A stretch of 64,000 nt of DNA from Hydrococcus rivularis NIES-593 (GTDB lineage: Bacteria; Cyanobacteriota; Cyanobacteriia; Cyanobacteriales; Microcystaceae), in the NCBI RefSeq assembly GCF_001904635.1, contig NZ_MRCB01000014.1:62001-126000 (forward strand), given 5' to 3'. The first letter of the stretch is position 1; every line of letters starts with the position of its first letter. Positions 26,877 to 34,482 of this stretch are shown piece by piece. Below the pieces are notes generated by a model. The model saw only the letters and a list, made by a program, of their open reading frames with translations, was not told where the DNA came from and made no database searches. The translations under genes were made by a program, and so were the position numbers.

Positions 26877-27626
26877 ATGAATGAAAAAATATTAGAAATA
26901 GAAAATTTAACCGTTAGTTTTGATGGATTTAAAGCACTCAATCAATTAAACTTCAGCATGAATGCTGGAGAATTGCGAGTGATTATCGGTCCTAATGGTG
27001 CGGGTAAAACCACCTTTCTCGATGTAATTACGGGAAAAGTTCAGCCAACTGAAGGAAGAGTTCTCTTTGAAGGACGCAATTTACAACGAATGCCAGAACA
27101 CAAAATTGCTCGCTTGGGAATCGGTCGAAAATTTCAAACGCCGAGAGTTTTTTTAAATTTAACCGTTCGGGAAAATTTAGATTTAGCTGGCAATCGCAAT
27201 AAGAATGTTTTTTCTACCCTATTTAATCGTTCTTCCTCTACTGAAAATCGAAATGTAGCAGGGTTATTAGAAACCATTGGATTAGAAGCTAAAGCAAATT
27301 TAAAAGCTGCTTTACTTTCTCATGGCGAAAAACAACGATTAGAAATCGGCATGCTAGTTGCTCAGTCGCCCAATTTATTATTAGTTGACGAACCCGTCGC
27401 TGGTTTAACCGATGAAGAAACCGAAAATGTAGGTAATTTACTACTAGCCTTATCAAAAGATCATTCGATTATCGTCATCGAACACGATATGGAATTTGTG
27501 CGACAAATTGCTCGTCAAGTAACGGTTTTACATCAGGGTTCCGTTTTATGTGAAGGAAGCATGGATGAAGTGCAAAATGACCCTCGGGTCATTGAAGTTT
27601 ATTTAGGAAGGCAAGAAGAGGCATAG
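26877..27626 (+). CDS. urtD: Urea ABC transporter ATP-binding protein UrtD
   Basis: LivG-type ATPase of 249 residues powering urea uptake. Walker A is GPNGAGKT at about 39-46, Walker B LLLVDEP, and a H-loop His follows in IVIEHDMEFV. The ABC signature reads LSHGEKQRLE in place of LSGGQ, which is usual for UrtD proteins. Its start is 20 bases after the monooxygenase stop codon. Confidence 0.96.
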   Translation: MNEKILEIENLTVSFDGFKALNQLNFSMNAGELRVIIGPNGAGKTTFLDVITGKVQPTEGRVLFEGRNLQRMPEHKIARLGIGRKFQTPRVFLNLTVRENLDLAGNRNKNVFSTLFNRSSSTENRNVAGLLETIGLEAKANLKAALLSHGEKQRLEIGMLVAQSPNLLLVDEPVAGLTDEETENVGNLLLALSKDHSIIVIEHDMEFVRQIARQVTVLHQGSVLCEGSMDEVQNDPRVIEVYLGRQEEA

Positions 27627-27691
27627 GGGACGCGGGAACGCGGAGACGCAGAGAACAAATGATTAATGACAAAGAACAAATAACCAATTTA

Positions 27692-28393
27692 ATGTTACAA
27701 ATCTCAAATCTGAATGTTTATTACGGCGAGAGCCATATCCTGCGCAATGTAGATTTAAGCGTACCAAAAGGACAAATGGTTTGCCTAATCGGACGCAATG
27801 GCGTTGGAAAAACTACGTTGCTAAAAACGATTATGGGATTGCTAAAACCTCGCACGGGAAATATTAATTATGGAGGGCAATTAATTACAGGAATATCGAC
27901 AGATCGACGTGCCAAGATGGGAATTGGCTACGTTCCCCAAGGACGAAAAATTATTCCTCGAATTACTGTAAAAGAAAATTTGTTATTAGGTTTGGAAGCA
28001 CGTCCGGGAGGAAGAAAAGGAAAGGAAGAAATTCCTGAAGAAATCTTTCAACTATTTCCCGTGCTAAAAACGATGTTATCTCGTATGGGAGGCGATCTTA
28101 GTGGCGGACAACAGCAACAGCTATCAATAGCACGTGCCCTCATGGGCAAACCGCAGTTATTACTTTTGGACGAACCGACTGAAGGAATTCAACCCTCTAT
28201 TATTCTTGAAATCGAAGCGGCTGTCCGTCGCATTATTGAAGCAACTGGTATATCGGTTTTATTAGTAGAACAGCATTTACATTTCGTGCGCCAAGCCGAT
28301 AAATATTATGCCATGCAAAAGGGAGGAATCGTCGCTTCTGGTTCTACTAGCGAACTCAGTCAAGAAGTAATTCAAAGATTTTTAGCGGTGTAA
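27692..28393 (+). CDS. urtE: Urea ABC transporter ATP-binding protein UrtE
   Basis: LivF-type ATPase, 233 residues from the ATG at 27692, which matches the conserved start MLQISNLNVYYGESHILRNV. An in-frame ATG at 27659 would add 11 residues not expected in the family; neither has a clear ribosome site. Walker A GRNGVGKT, signature LSGGQQQQLS and Walker B LLLLDEP are intact. Last gene of the transporter operon; no strong terminator was seen after it. Confidence 0.95.
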   Translation: MLQISNLNVYYGESHILRNVDLSVPKGQMVCLIGRNGVGKTTLLKTIMGLLKPRTGNINYGGQLITGISTDRRAKMGIGYVPQGRKIIPRITVKENLLLGLEARPGGRKGKEEIPEEIFQLFPVLKTMLSRMGGDLSGGQQQQLSIARALMGKPQLLLLDEPTEGIQPSIILEIEAAVRRIIEATGISVLLVEQHLHFVRQADKYYAMQKGGIVASGSTSELSQEVIQRFLAV

Positions 28394-29224
28394 ATCAAGA
28401 TTGTTAAAGCCTTTTCGGTTTAAGGTACAAGGAAGGGAGATTCCATAGCATTTTTTTACAGCTATAGAATAACAGGACTATAATTCCTTGGAATCAATAA
28501 CAGAAAAGAAAGCCAGAGAATGAATTCTCTGTCTAATACCTTAAGTTTTATAAGACGGACTTAAATTTTGAGTCAACTCGCGCTACCAGATGCGCCTAAC
28601 GGCGGCGCGGGGTTGCTCGTCAAATTCATTTCTTGATTAACTTCAATCAGAATGAAATAATACCATTTTTCATTCATTAATAACAGAGATAGTCGATCGC
28701 CCTCACTCCCAACCCCTCTCCCAAACTGGGAGAGGGGAAAAAGATGTCGATCGCGAAAACCTGAAAATTGGTATAACCCTGCTTTAGATGCTAGCCTGAG
28801 AATCAATTTCCAGGCAGATTACGCAACGACGAAACAACCATAGAATAATTAGCCATTGCTAAGAAAAAATTCTTGTAACTCATTGCGATCGCAGACTTTT
28901 TCTTCTAGGAGCAATAACTAATCTAATTATTAAACAATGTCCTGGTTATTTGGATAAAGATCGCATTTAAAAAAATGTTTTTTTAAATTAACAGCTGAGT
29001 TGGAATCTAAATAGCGATCGGCTAATAGTTATAAGTTATTAACCGATCGCAAAACTGATATTAAACTAAGAAGTAGAAAGTAATGGTGTTGCAATTATTT
29101 CTCGGAACTTATGTATGTATGACTCTTAGTTGGCTCGCTAATCAAATTCTTTGCAGTCGCCGTGTTTTTTTTCACAGGAGACTATTACCAAAAATCTATC
29201 TCTGCTTTTTTGAGGAGAAGTTAT
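28394..29224. other. 830-bp non-coding region after urtE
   Basis: No convincing gene. It contains an 8-bp-arm palindrome (CAGAGAATGAATTCTCTG, 28514-28531) and MITE-like copy 2 (28660-28774). A 61-codon frame at 29083-29268 overlaps the next gene in another frame and lacks a ribosome site, so it is not called. The region 28800-29070 is AT-rich and probably holds the promoter of the hydrolase gene. Confidence 0.55.
28660..28774 (+). repeat. MITE-like dispersed repeat, copy 2
   Basis: 115-bp full copy with ends ATACCATTTTTCA and TGAAAATTGGTAT and the central hairpin CCCCTCTCCC/GGGAGAGGGG (loop AAACT). The outer flanks TA/AA on both sides are compatible with TA-targeted insertion. Confidence 0.88.
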
Positions 29225-29956
29225 ATGTCCGTACAACCCGATGTCCTTTGGATAAATGTAAGTCCTAGTTTTCAACGCTTCGATCGCTTTTTGATTCGTT
29301 ACCTATCGCATCAAGTTTCTATCGCACAATGGGAATATCTCCAAAACCCCGACGAACCCAGTTCTTTAGATATCGCTCTCGTGCTGCTTCACGATTATCT
29401 TAAATCCTGCCGACAGCCAATACATCTCATCGGTCACAGCACGGGGGGATTGTTAGGATTGCTATATGCACGGCAACATCCAGAAAGGGTGAAATCGCTA
29501 ACTCTACTAGCCGTAGGAGTGCACCCAGCCATTGACTGGCAAGCTCATTACTATGCCATGTATCAGCTTTTGCCGTGCAGTCGTCGAATGATTCTTGCCA
29601 AAATGGTTCAGAACTTGTTTGGCTCTCAAGAAAAAAATAGTACCCGTGCTTTAATCCAACTTCTAGAGCAAGATTTAAATTCTTCTCCTTCACCCCATTC
29701 TCTTTACCGAAAAGCTAGCATGCCTTCTGGCGGCGTATCGGTTCCCTTGATGGTATGCGGAAGTCAAGACGATCTCATCGTCGATCCCATGGCTTTGCAA
29801 GGATGGAAAGCTTGGATGAAAGAAGGCGATCTCATCTGGGAATGTCCAGAAGGACATCACTTTTTCCATTACTACCATCCTCAGTTAGTCGGTAGGCAAA
29901 TTCTCCAGTTTTGGCATCAAGCGGGGAAATCTCTTACCAACCATCAACTCGCCTGA
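29225..29956 (+). CDS. Alpha/beta hydrolase
   Basis: Cytoplasmic hydrolase of 243 residues. The ATG at 29225 follows GAGGAGAAG (29212-29220) and is preferred to a GTG at 29162. The nucleophile elbow is GHSTGG (Ser about 73), the acid Asp is probably in VCGSQDDLIVDP and the His in CPEGHHFFHY. Substrate is not predictable. Two dispersed repeats follow: a 50-bp element starting 2 bases after the stop codon and MITE copy 3. Confidence 0.8.
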   Translation: MSVQPDVLWINVSPSFQRFDRFLIRYLSHQVSIAQWEYLQNPDEPSSLDIALVLLHDYLKSCRQPIHLIGHSTGGLLGLLYARQHPERVKSLTLLAVGVHPAIDWQAHYYAMYQLLPCSRRMILAKMVQNLFGSQEKNSTRALIQLLEQDLNSSPSPHSLYRKASMPSGGVSVPLMVCGSQDDLIVDPMALQGWKAWMKEGDLIWECPEGHHFFHYYHPQLVGRQILQFWHQAGKSLTNHQLA

Positions 29957-29958
29957 GT

Positions 29959-30008
29959 GGTTGTCTCAAAAGTATCAACTGTCATGTTGAACGAAGTGAA
30001 ACATCTCA
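29959..30008 (+). repeat. 50-bp dispersed repeat, copy 2
   Basis: Matches 24055-24104 along its full length with about eight differences, and again begins 2 bases after a stop codon. Confidence 0.75.
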
Positions 30009-30078
30009 ATGTAACCGAATAATTAATAGTTTATTGCCTATTTTTTATTTCCGATAATCCTACCGTTTTTTTACAGTA

Positions 30079-30193
30079 ATACCATTTTTCATTCATTAAT
30101 GACAGAGATAGTCGATCGCCCTCACCCCCTACCCCTCTCCCAATTTGGAAGAGGGGAGAAGAATGTCGATCGCGAAAACCTGAAAATTGATAT
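30079..30193 (+). repeat. MITE-like dispersed repeat, copy 3
   Basis: 115-bp full copy. The right end reads TGAAAATTGATAT and the central hairpin has one mismatch (CCCCTCTCCC/GGAAGAGGGG, loop AATTT). Confidence 0.87.
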
Positions 30194-30462
30194 AAATTGT
30201 TCGCGAGCTGTTTTTTTATCTATCGAAAAGCTTTGCACCACCGCCACCGAACTTCCTTAAAAACTAATTAAAAACTAATTAGTAAAATTTTGGATTAATG
30301 CTTAAAAAAAAATTAATGAAGAGTTCGGTTGAAATTGGACATCGATTGTCTTAATCTTGGGCTAGAGCGATCGCGCGTCAGGAGTTGACGACATTTAGTA
30401 ACGATTTAATATAGATTTAGACGCAAAAGTCTGGCTCGATCTAAATTATCCTCGGATTGCTT

Positions 30463-31641
30463 ATGAGATCTCCTAAAAACCCTCTTTCAGTCTGGCGCTA
30501 TTTCAAAGCTGGTTTAAAACCTTTTGGACGCTTTAGCTTTTGGGGACCGCCGAGTATTTTTGCCGTTCTCGCGTTGTGCTTTTGGCAATATAGCAAGCAC
30601 CCAGAATGGCTCAATACCGATTTCGAGCAGCCAGACGGGGTAGCCAACATGCTTGGCAATAATCCAAACAATGCAAGCAACCCAGACATCGGGTTAGAGA
30701 TGCCTTTACAATCGCTATCCCAGGAAGCTCAGAGGCAGGAGGAGCAGTTAAGGCTAACAAATCCCCTCAATAATGCCAATATTAATTCCAATGGCGATCG
30801 CATGCCTGGGTTGGAAACGCAAAAAGGAATGGATAAGACGACCGCCACTGCTAACACCGATGTCTTAAGTCGATTGACTGGAAAGCCAGCAGAGCAAGCG
30901 AAAAAAGAGCCAGAATCGCCTCAAATTTTTATGCCTCTGGTTCCCAATCTCAACAACTCTTCAGCGCCTACTGCGCCTAACACCAATTCTCAGAAGCAAA
31001 ATAATCAAAATCCTTCAATCAGTCAGATACAGCCATCTTCTCTCGATGTATTAACCAAGCCTAAATCAACGACTCTTCCAAATAATGCATTACAAGATGC
31101 AATGAATCAAAGGTCTTCGACTGGCGCTGGCTCTACTTCGGCTGCTACAACTTCCGCCGCACAACAGGATTTTACTGAGCGAAACCGAGTCAACCCACTC
31201 AGTCAACCGCAGCCAACCAGCAATAATTTTTCTAACCAACCCACCGTCAGTCAACCTCCCACTCAGCCCTACCAGCCTTACTATAATAATACCCCAACGC
31301 AAGGAAATATGGGACTGCCGGGACTGTCTTCCTCTTCAATGCAGTCATCTCAATATTACGATCCTTCTTTTAATCCTTACCGCAACACACCCGTGCAAAC
31401 GCCCAATTTAACTCAGCAAGCTCAACAGCCTAGCCAGCCTTATCAATCCCCCTATCTCAACAATCCCGTTCAAACCAATCCAGCTCAATCTTCTACGCCA
31501 AACTCGTCTGCTGCGCCAAACTATCCATCTCCTTACCTCAATAGTCCCGTCCAACAAACTCCCCCTGTTACTCAAAATCAGCTCAGACAACCCAACTACA
31601 GCACTAATGTCGTACCTCCTCAGTATCAAAGGAATTATTAA
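30463..31641 (+). CDS. Membrane-anchored Pro/Asn/Gln-rich hypothetical protein
   Basis: A 392-residue protein with a short basic N-terminus and one hydrophobic segment (about 23-42, GPPSIFAVLALCFWQYSK), followed by about 340 residues of low-complexity Asn/Gln/Pro/Ser/Thr sequence. The last 120 residues repeat motifs such as SPYLNNPVQTNPAQ and SPYLNSPVQQTPPVTQ. It is probably an intrinsically disordered, single-pass protein facing one side of the cytoplasmic membrane. I do not recognise a family. The ATG at 30463 is preferred to a TTG six bases earlier. Heptamer filler follows the stop codon. Confidence 0.65.
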   Translation: MRSPKNPLSVWRYFKAGLKPFGRFSFWGPPSIFAVLALCFWQYSKHPEWLNTDFEQPDGVANMLGNNPNNASNPDIGLEMPLQSLSQEAQRQEEQLRLTNPLNNANINSNGDRMPGLETQKGMDKTTATANTDVLSRLTGKPAEQAKKEPESPQIFMPLVPNLNNSSAPTAPNTNSQKQNNQNPSISQIQPSSLDVLTKPKSTTLPNNALQDAMNQRSSTGAGSTSAATTSAAQQDFTERNRVNPLSQPQPTSNNFSNQPTVSQPPTQPYQPYYNNTPTQGNMGLPGLSSSSMQSSQYYDPSFNPYRNTPVQTPNLTQQAQQPSQPYQSPYLNNPVQTNPAQSSTPNSSAAPNYPSPYLNSPVQQTPPVTQNQLRQPNYSTNVVPPQYQRNY

Positions 31642-31708
31642 CGATTGGGGACTGGTCAGTTGTCATTAGTCATTAGTCCTTTGATGAAAGGATTTTGGAT
31701 TGGTGAGA

Positions 31709-31736
31709 GTTAATAGTTAGTAGTTAGTAGTTAATT
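31709..31736 (+). repeat. GTTAGTA heptamer tandem
   Basis: About four heptamers (GTTAATA, GTTAGTA, GTTAGTA, GTTAATT) followed by GTCTCCCC, closely matching the arrangement at 17551-17600. GTCATTA units precede it at 31662-31675. Confidence 0.7.
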
Positions 31737-31774
31737 GTCTCCCCTTGCTTCTAACCTCCGACTTCCGACTTCTC

Positions 31775-32374
31775 CTAATTCTCCTGCGGCAGAGATAGTT
31801 CTGCGTTTGCGCCTCGGTCGTAAATCACGATATCCCATTGTCCGCTACGGTTGGTTTCAAAAGCAACAAATCGCCCGTTCCCACTAATCGTTGGATTGCG
31901 TACTTCGCCCAACCAATCTTTAGATATTTTTTCCGTTTGTTGTGTTTGGCGGTCGTAAACAAAAATATCTGGTTTGCCTGAGTTCTCGGAAACATAAACA
32001 ATATAGCGACCGTCTGCACTAATATCAGGCAAGTCGTGCATGATACCGGGTTGATTCAGTCCCGGCAGTGGGATAAGGCGCTGATTTGGCAGATCGTAAA
32101 GTAAAATATTTCTCTGAGCTTGACGGTCGGAAGCCAAAACTAAATAACGACCATCGTAGGAAAAACGAGGATGTTGTTCTGCTGCGGTCGTATTGAGACT
32201 AGAACTAAAATTTTGTGGAGGTGGGGTGACAAGACTAGCATCACTGCAACCACTCATTCCAGCAATCAAACCGATTGCCAAAAGCGTTTGACAAAAATTT
32301 TCAAGCTTAGGAAAGTGCTTGTTGAGAACTGGTTTGCGGACTGGAAAGAGGTAAGGCACAACAATTAACGTCAT
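31775..32374 (-). CDS. TolB-like beta-propeller lipoprotein
   Basis: A 199-residue predicted lipoprotein. LLAIGLIAGMSGCSD (lipobox Cys at about 43) follows a basic N-region. The mature part contains WD40-like PD40 repeats: PRFSYDGRYLVLASDRQ, LPDISADGRYIVYVSENSG and NPTISGNGRFVAFETNRSG. Only about three blades are present, fewer than in TolB, so it may oligomerise or act as a small binding module. The start is uncertain: ATG 32374 overlaps the upstream LuxR-type gene by 68 bases; a downstream alternative start would reduce the overlap. Confidence 0.78.
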   Translation of the reverse strand: MTLIVVPYLFPVRKPVLNKHFPKLENFCQTLLAIGLIAGMSGCSDASLVTPPPQNFSSSLNTTAAEQHPRFSYDGRYLVLASDRQAQRNILLYDLPNQRLIPLPGLNQPGIMHDLPDISADGRYIVYVSENSGKPDIFVYDRQTQQTEKISKDWLGEVRNPTISGNGRFVAFETNRSGQWDIVIYDRGANAELSLPQEN

Positions 32375-32597
32375 TTAGACAGACTTTCCCCCAGTGTAAT
32401 GCCCAACGCACCAGTTCCACGCGGTTCTCAGTGCTAGTCTTTTTCAGGATATTGCTAACATGGTTATCAACCGTTCGCTTGCTAATCTCCAGTGCTTTAG
32501 CAATTTGCTCGTTGGTTAAGCCATTTGCCACTAAATCGAGAATTTCCAATTCCCTATCCGAAAGGGAGGCAGGAGTTTGAGAACGTTCGCTATTCAT
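32307..32597 (-). CDS. Small LuxR-type regulator, PedR-like
   Basis: A 96-residue DNA-binding protein consisting of little more than a GerE/LuxR helix-turn-helix (SDRELEILDLVANGLTNEQI, then AKALEISKRTVDNHVSNI). Size and the C-terminal HWGKVCLNDVNCC resemble Synechocystis PedR (Ssl0564), a redox-responsive regulator controlled by photosynthetic electron transport through disulfide formation. Cys73, Cys79 and Cys80 are present here; Cys80 would correspond in number to the reported redox Cys, as I recall it. It lacks a receiver domain. It overlaps the downstream lipoprotein gene. The PedR identity is from memory of family features and needs alignment. Confidence 0.75.
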   Translation of the reverse strand: MNSERSQTPASLSDRELEILDLVANGLTNEQIAKALEISKRTVDNHVSNILKKTSTENRVELVRWALHWGKVCLNDVNCCALPLSSPQTSSQQALS

Positions 32598-33051
32598 AAG
32601 TATTTTTTCTCTAGTAGATTTACCTATTATTACTATTTTACGGAAATTATGAGAGGCGATCGCCCTATCTCGCTAAGGTTTCTTGTTTGTCTTTCTTCAC
32701 AATCGCTTTTGTTGTGCTTGAAATGCTTCTGTTGTGCTTTAGAAGGTCAAACCTTTACCCAGACTAACTTTGAGCTACTTTGCGAGGTGGGTTGGACATC
32801 GGAAATTTACGAATTAGAGATAAGAAAAAACAAAAAATTATTGAAATCTACATAAAAACAAGGTTTTAACGATCCAGATCGAGCAAATAGAGCTTAGAAT
32901 AATGCAGTGAAACTTTGAATCTATCGGGATTTCAGAGATCGATCGCGCAATTTTAATCAGATAGATTCAAAGAATCTCACAAAATCCCTTGGGTTCATCT
33001 CAAGCAATCGAACCTAAAAACAAAAAAACAAGCAAAAAAGGAGATTTGTCA
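32598..33051. other. Non-coding region between pedR-like gene and hup
   Basis: About 450 bp. A 92-codon frame at 32577-32855 has atypical Cys/Phe/Tyr-rich composition and no ribosome site, and overlaps the divergent gene, so it is not called. The rest is AT-rich upstream DNA for hup and includes the partial direct repeat TTTTGTTGTGCTT/TTCTGTTGTGCTT near 32708-32740. Confidence 0.5.
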
Positions 33052-33330
33052 ATGAATAAAGGCGAATTAGTCGATAAAGTCGCTCAGAAAGCAACTGTTA
33101 CCAAAAAACAAGCTGATGCAGTGCTGACGGCTGCAATTGAGGCGATCATGGAAGCGGTTTCTGCCGGGGATAAAGTCACCCTAGTCGGGTTTGGTTCCTT
33201 CGAGGCACGCCATCGCAAAGCCAGAGAAGGTCGCAACCCGAAAACTAACGAAAAGATGGTGATTCCAGAAACCATCGTTCCGGCTTTTTCGGCAGGTAAG
33301 CTTTTCAAAGAGAAAGTAGCGACAAAATAA
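33052..33330 (+). CDS. hup: HU family DNA-binding protein
   Basis: Histone-like nucleoid protein, 92 residues. The ATG at 33052 follows AAGGAG with 8-base spacing; a longer in-frame GTG-type extension from 32989 is not supported. The beginning MNKGELVDKVAQKATVTKKQ, the VGFGSF turn and the DNA-binding arm GRNPKTNEKMVIPE are diagnostic. The next gene starts 27 bases later on the same strand, unusual company for HU, and may share its transcript. Confidence 0.97.
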   Translation: MNKGELVDKVAQKATVTKKQADAVLTAAIEAIMEAVSAGDKVTLVGFGSFEARHRKAREGRNPKTNEKMVIPETIVPAFSAGKLFKEKVATK

Positions 33331-33357
33331 TTCCCACTCCGAGCGACAGTAGCAAGC

Positions 33358-34440
33358 TTGAACCGACCCATTCATGGAGGCAACTTAGCTTGGGCAGCTC
33401 AAATCGCAGGCTGTCCGGCATCCCTCATTATTGATTTCTCTGCCAGTATCAATCCGTTGGGACCGCCACCTAGCGCGATCGCGGCAATTGAGGAAGGGTT
33501 GGCAGCACTTACTGCCTATCCAGACCCAGACTACACCCAGCTTCGATCCGCTTTGGCACAATACCATCAGCTACCGCCAGACTGGATTTTGCCCGGTAAT
33601 GGCTCGGCAGAATTACTCACTTGGGCAAGCTGGGAATTGTCCCAACAAGAGGTGACTTACATTGTCACGCCTGCTTTTGGCGACTACTGGCGGGCGTTAA
33701 AAACTTTTGGAGCGAGGATTCAAGCTTGCCTACTAGATTTGGAGAGTGAGGCGCAGGAAATTCCTGCAAAACTTACCTCTATCGACACTAAATCGGCAGG
33801 TCTACTGCTAAACAATCCCCACAATCCAACGGGCAGGTTGTTTTTACGGGACAAACTCCTGCCTTACCTAGACAGATTTGCTCTAACGGTTGTGGATGAG
33901 GCATTTATGGACTTTCTTCCTCCCCAGGAGCAACAAAGTCTAATCTCAGCGGTGCAGGATTATCCCAATTTGGCGATCGTGCGATCGCTGACTAAATTTT
34001 ACAGCTTGCCCGGACTGCGCTTGGGTTACGCAATTGCTCGTCCCGACCGTCTCCGACGCTGGCAAAGGTGGCGCGATCCCTGGCCCGTCAATACGCTTGC
34101 TGCTGCGGCAGCAGCAGCAGTCGTTCGAGATCGAACTTTTCAGGCGCAAACCTGGGATTGGTTACTCCCTACTAGAGAAAAACTGTATCGAGGACTGTCC
34201 TCTTTGCCAGGATTGTATCCTCTAGAGGGAGCCGCCAATTTTCTATTAGTTCGTACCGAACAATCCAGTTCGCAATTGCAAGAAGCACTCTTAAAAAAAG
34301 CTCGTTTACTCATTCGCGACTGTCTTAGCTTTCCCGAATTGGGCGATCGCTACTTTCGCATTGCCGTTCGTTCCCAAGAAGATAATCAAAAGCTCCTAGA
34401 AGCTTTAGCTAAAATAGGCGCTCGCTCAGAAGGAGAATAA
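33358..34440 (+). CDS. cobD: CobC/CobD-type threonine-phosphate decarboxylase (PLP class I/II aminotransferase fold)
   Basis: A 360-residue PLP enzyme expected to make (R)-1-aminopropan-2-ol phosphate from threonine phosphate for the corrinoid side chain. The N-terminal HGGNLAWAA and DFSASINPLGPP are characteristic of the CobC/CobD family; NNPHNPTG lies at 152-159, VVDEAFMDF contains the PLP-binding Asp and SLTKFYSLPGLRLGY gives the Schiff-base Lys213. TTG start at 33358, because homology begins at that codon and no ATG is available. No other cobalamin gene is near, so histidinol-phosphate aminotransferase-like activity is an alternative. Confidence 0.85.
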   Translation: MNRPIHGGNLAWAAQIAGCPASLIIDFSASINPLGPPPSAIAAIEEGLAALTAYPDPDYTQLRSALAQYHQLPPDWILPGNGSAELLTWASWELSQQEVTYIVTPAFGDYWRALKTFGARIQACLLDLESEAQEIPAKLTSIDTKSAGLLLNNPHNPTGRLFLRDKLLPYLDRFALTVVDEAFMDFLPPQEQQSLISAVQDYPNLAIVRSLTKFYSLPGLRLGYAIARPDRLRRWQRWRDPWPVNTLAAAAAAAVVRDRTFQAQTWDWLLPTREKLYRGLSSLPGLYPLEGAANFLLVRTEQSSSQLQEALLKKARLLIRDCLSFPELGDRYFRIAVRSQEDNQKLLEALAKIGARSEGE

Positions 34441-34482
34441 GGAAAAAATCAATCCAAACTCTAAAATCCAAAATCAACTGTC

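Larger units (their letters stand above)
29957..30462. other. Non-coding region with two dispersed repeats
   Basis: About 500 bp without a gene. It holds the 50-bp repeat copy 2 (29959-30008) and MITE-like copy 3 (30079-30193), then AT-rich DNA with the direct repeat AAAAACTAATT at about 30257-30280. Promoter elements for the next gene are not obvious. Confidence 0.55.

Noticed and set aside
29083-29268. A 61-codon reading frame upstream of the alpha/beta hydrolase
   Set aside because: It overlaps the hydrolase start in another frame, has no ribosome binding site and Cys/Leu-rich composition without a recognisable motif.
32577-32855. A 92-codon frame between the PedR-like gene and hup
   Set aside because: It overlaps the divergent regulator start, lacks a ribosome site, and its composition (many Phe, Tyr, Cys, Leu) looks like translated AT-rich non-coding DNA.
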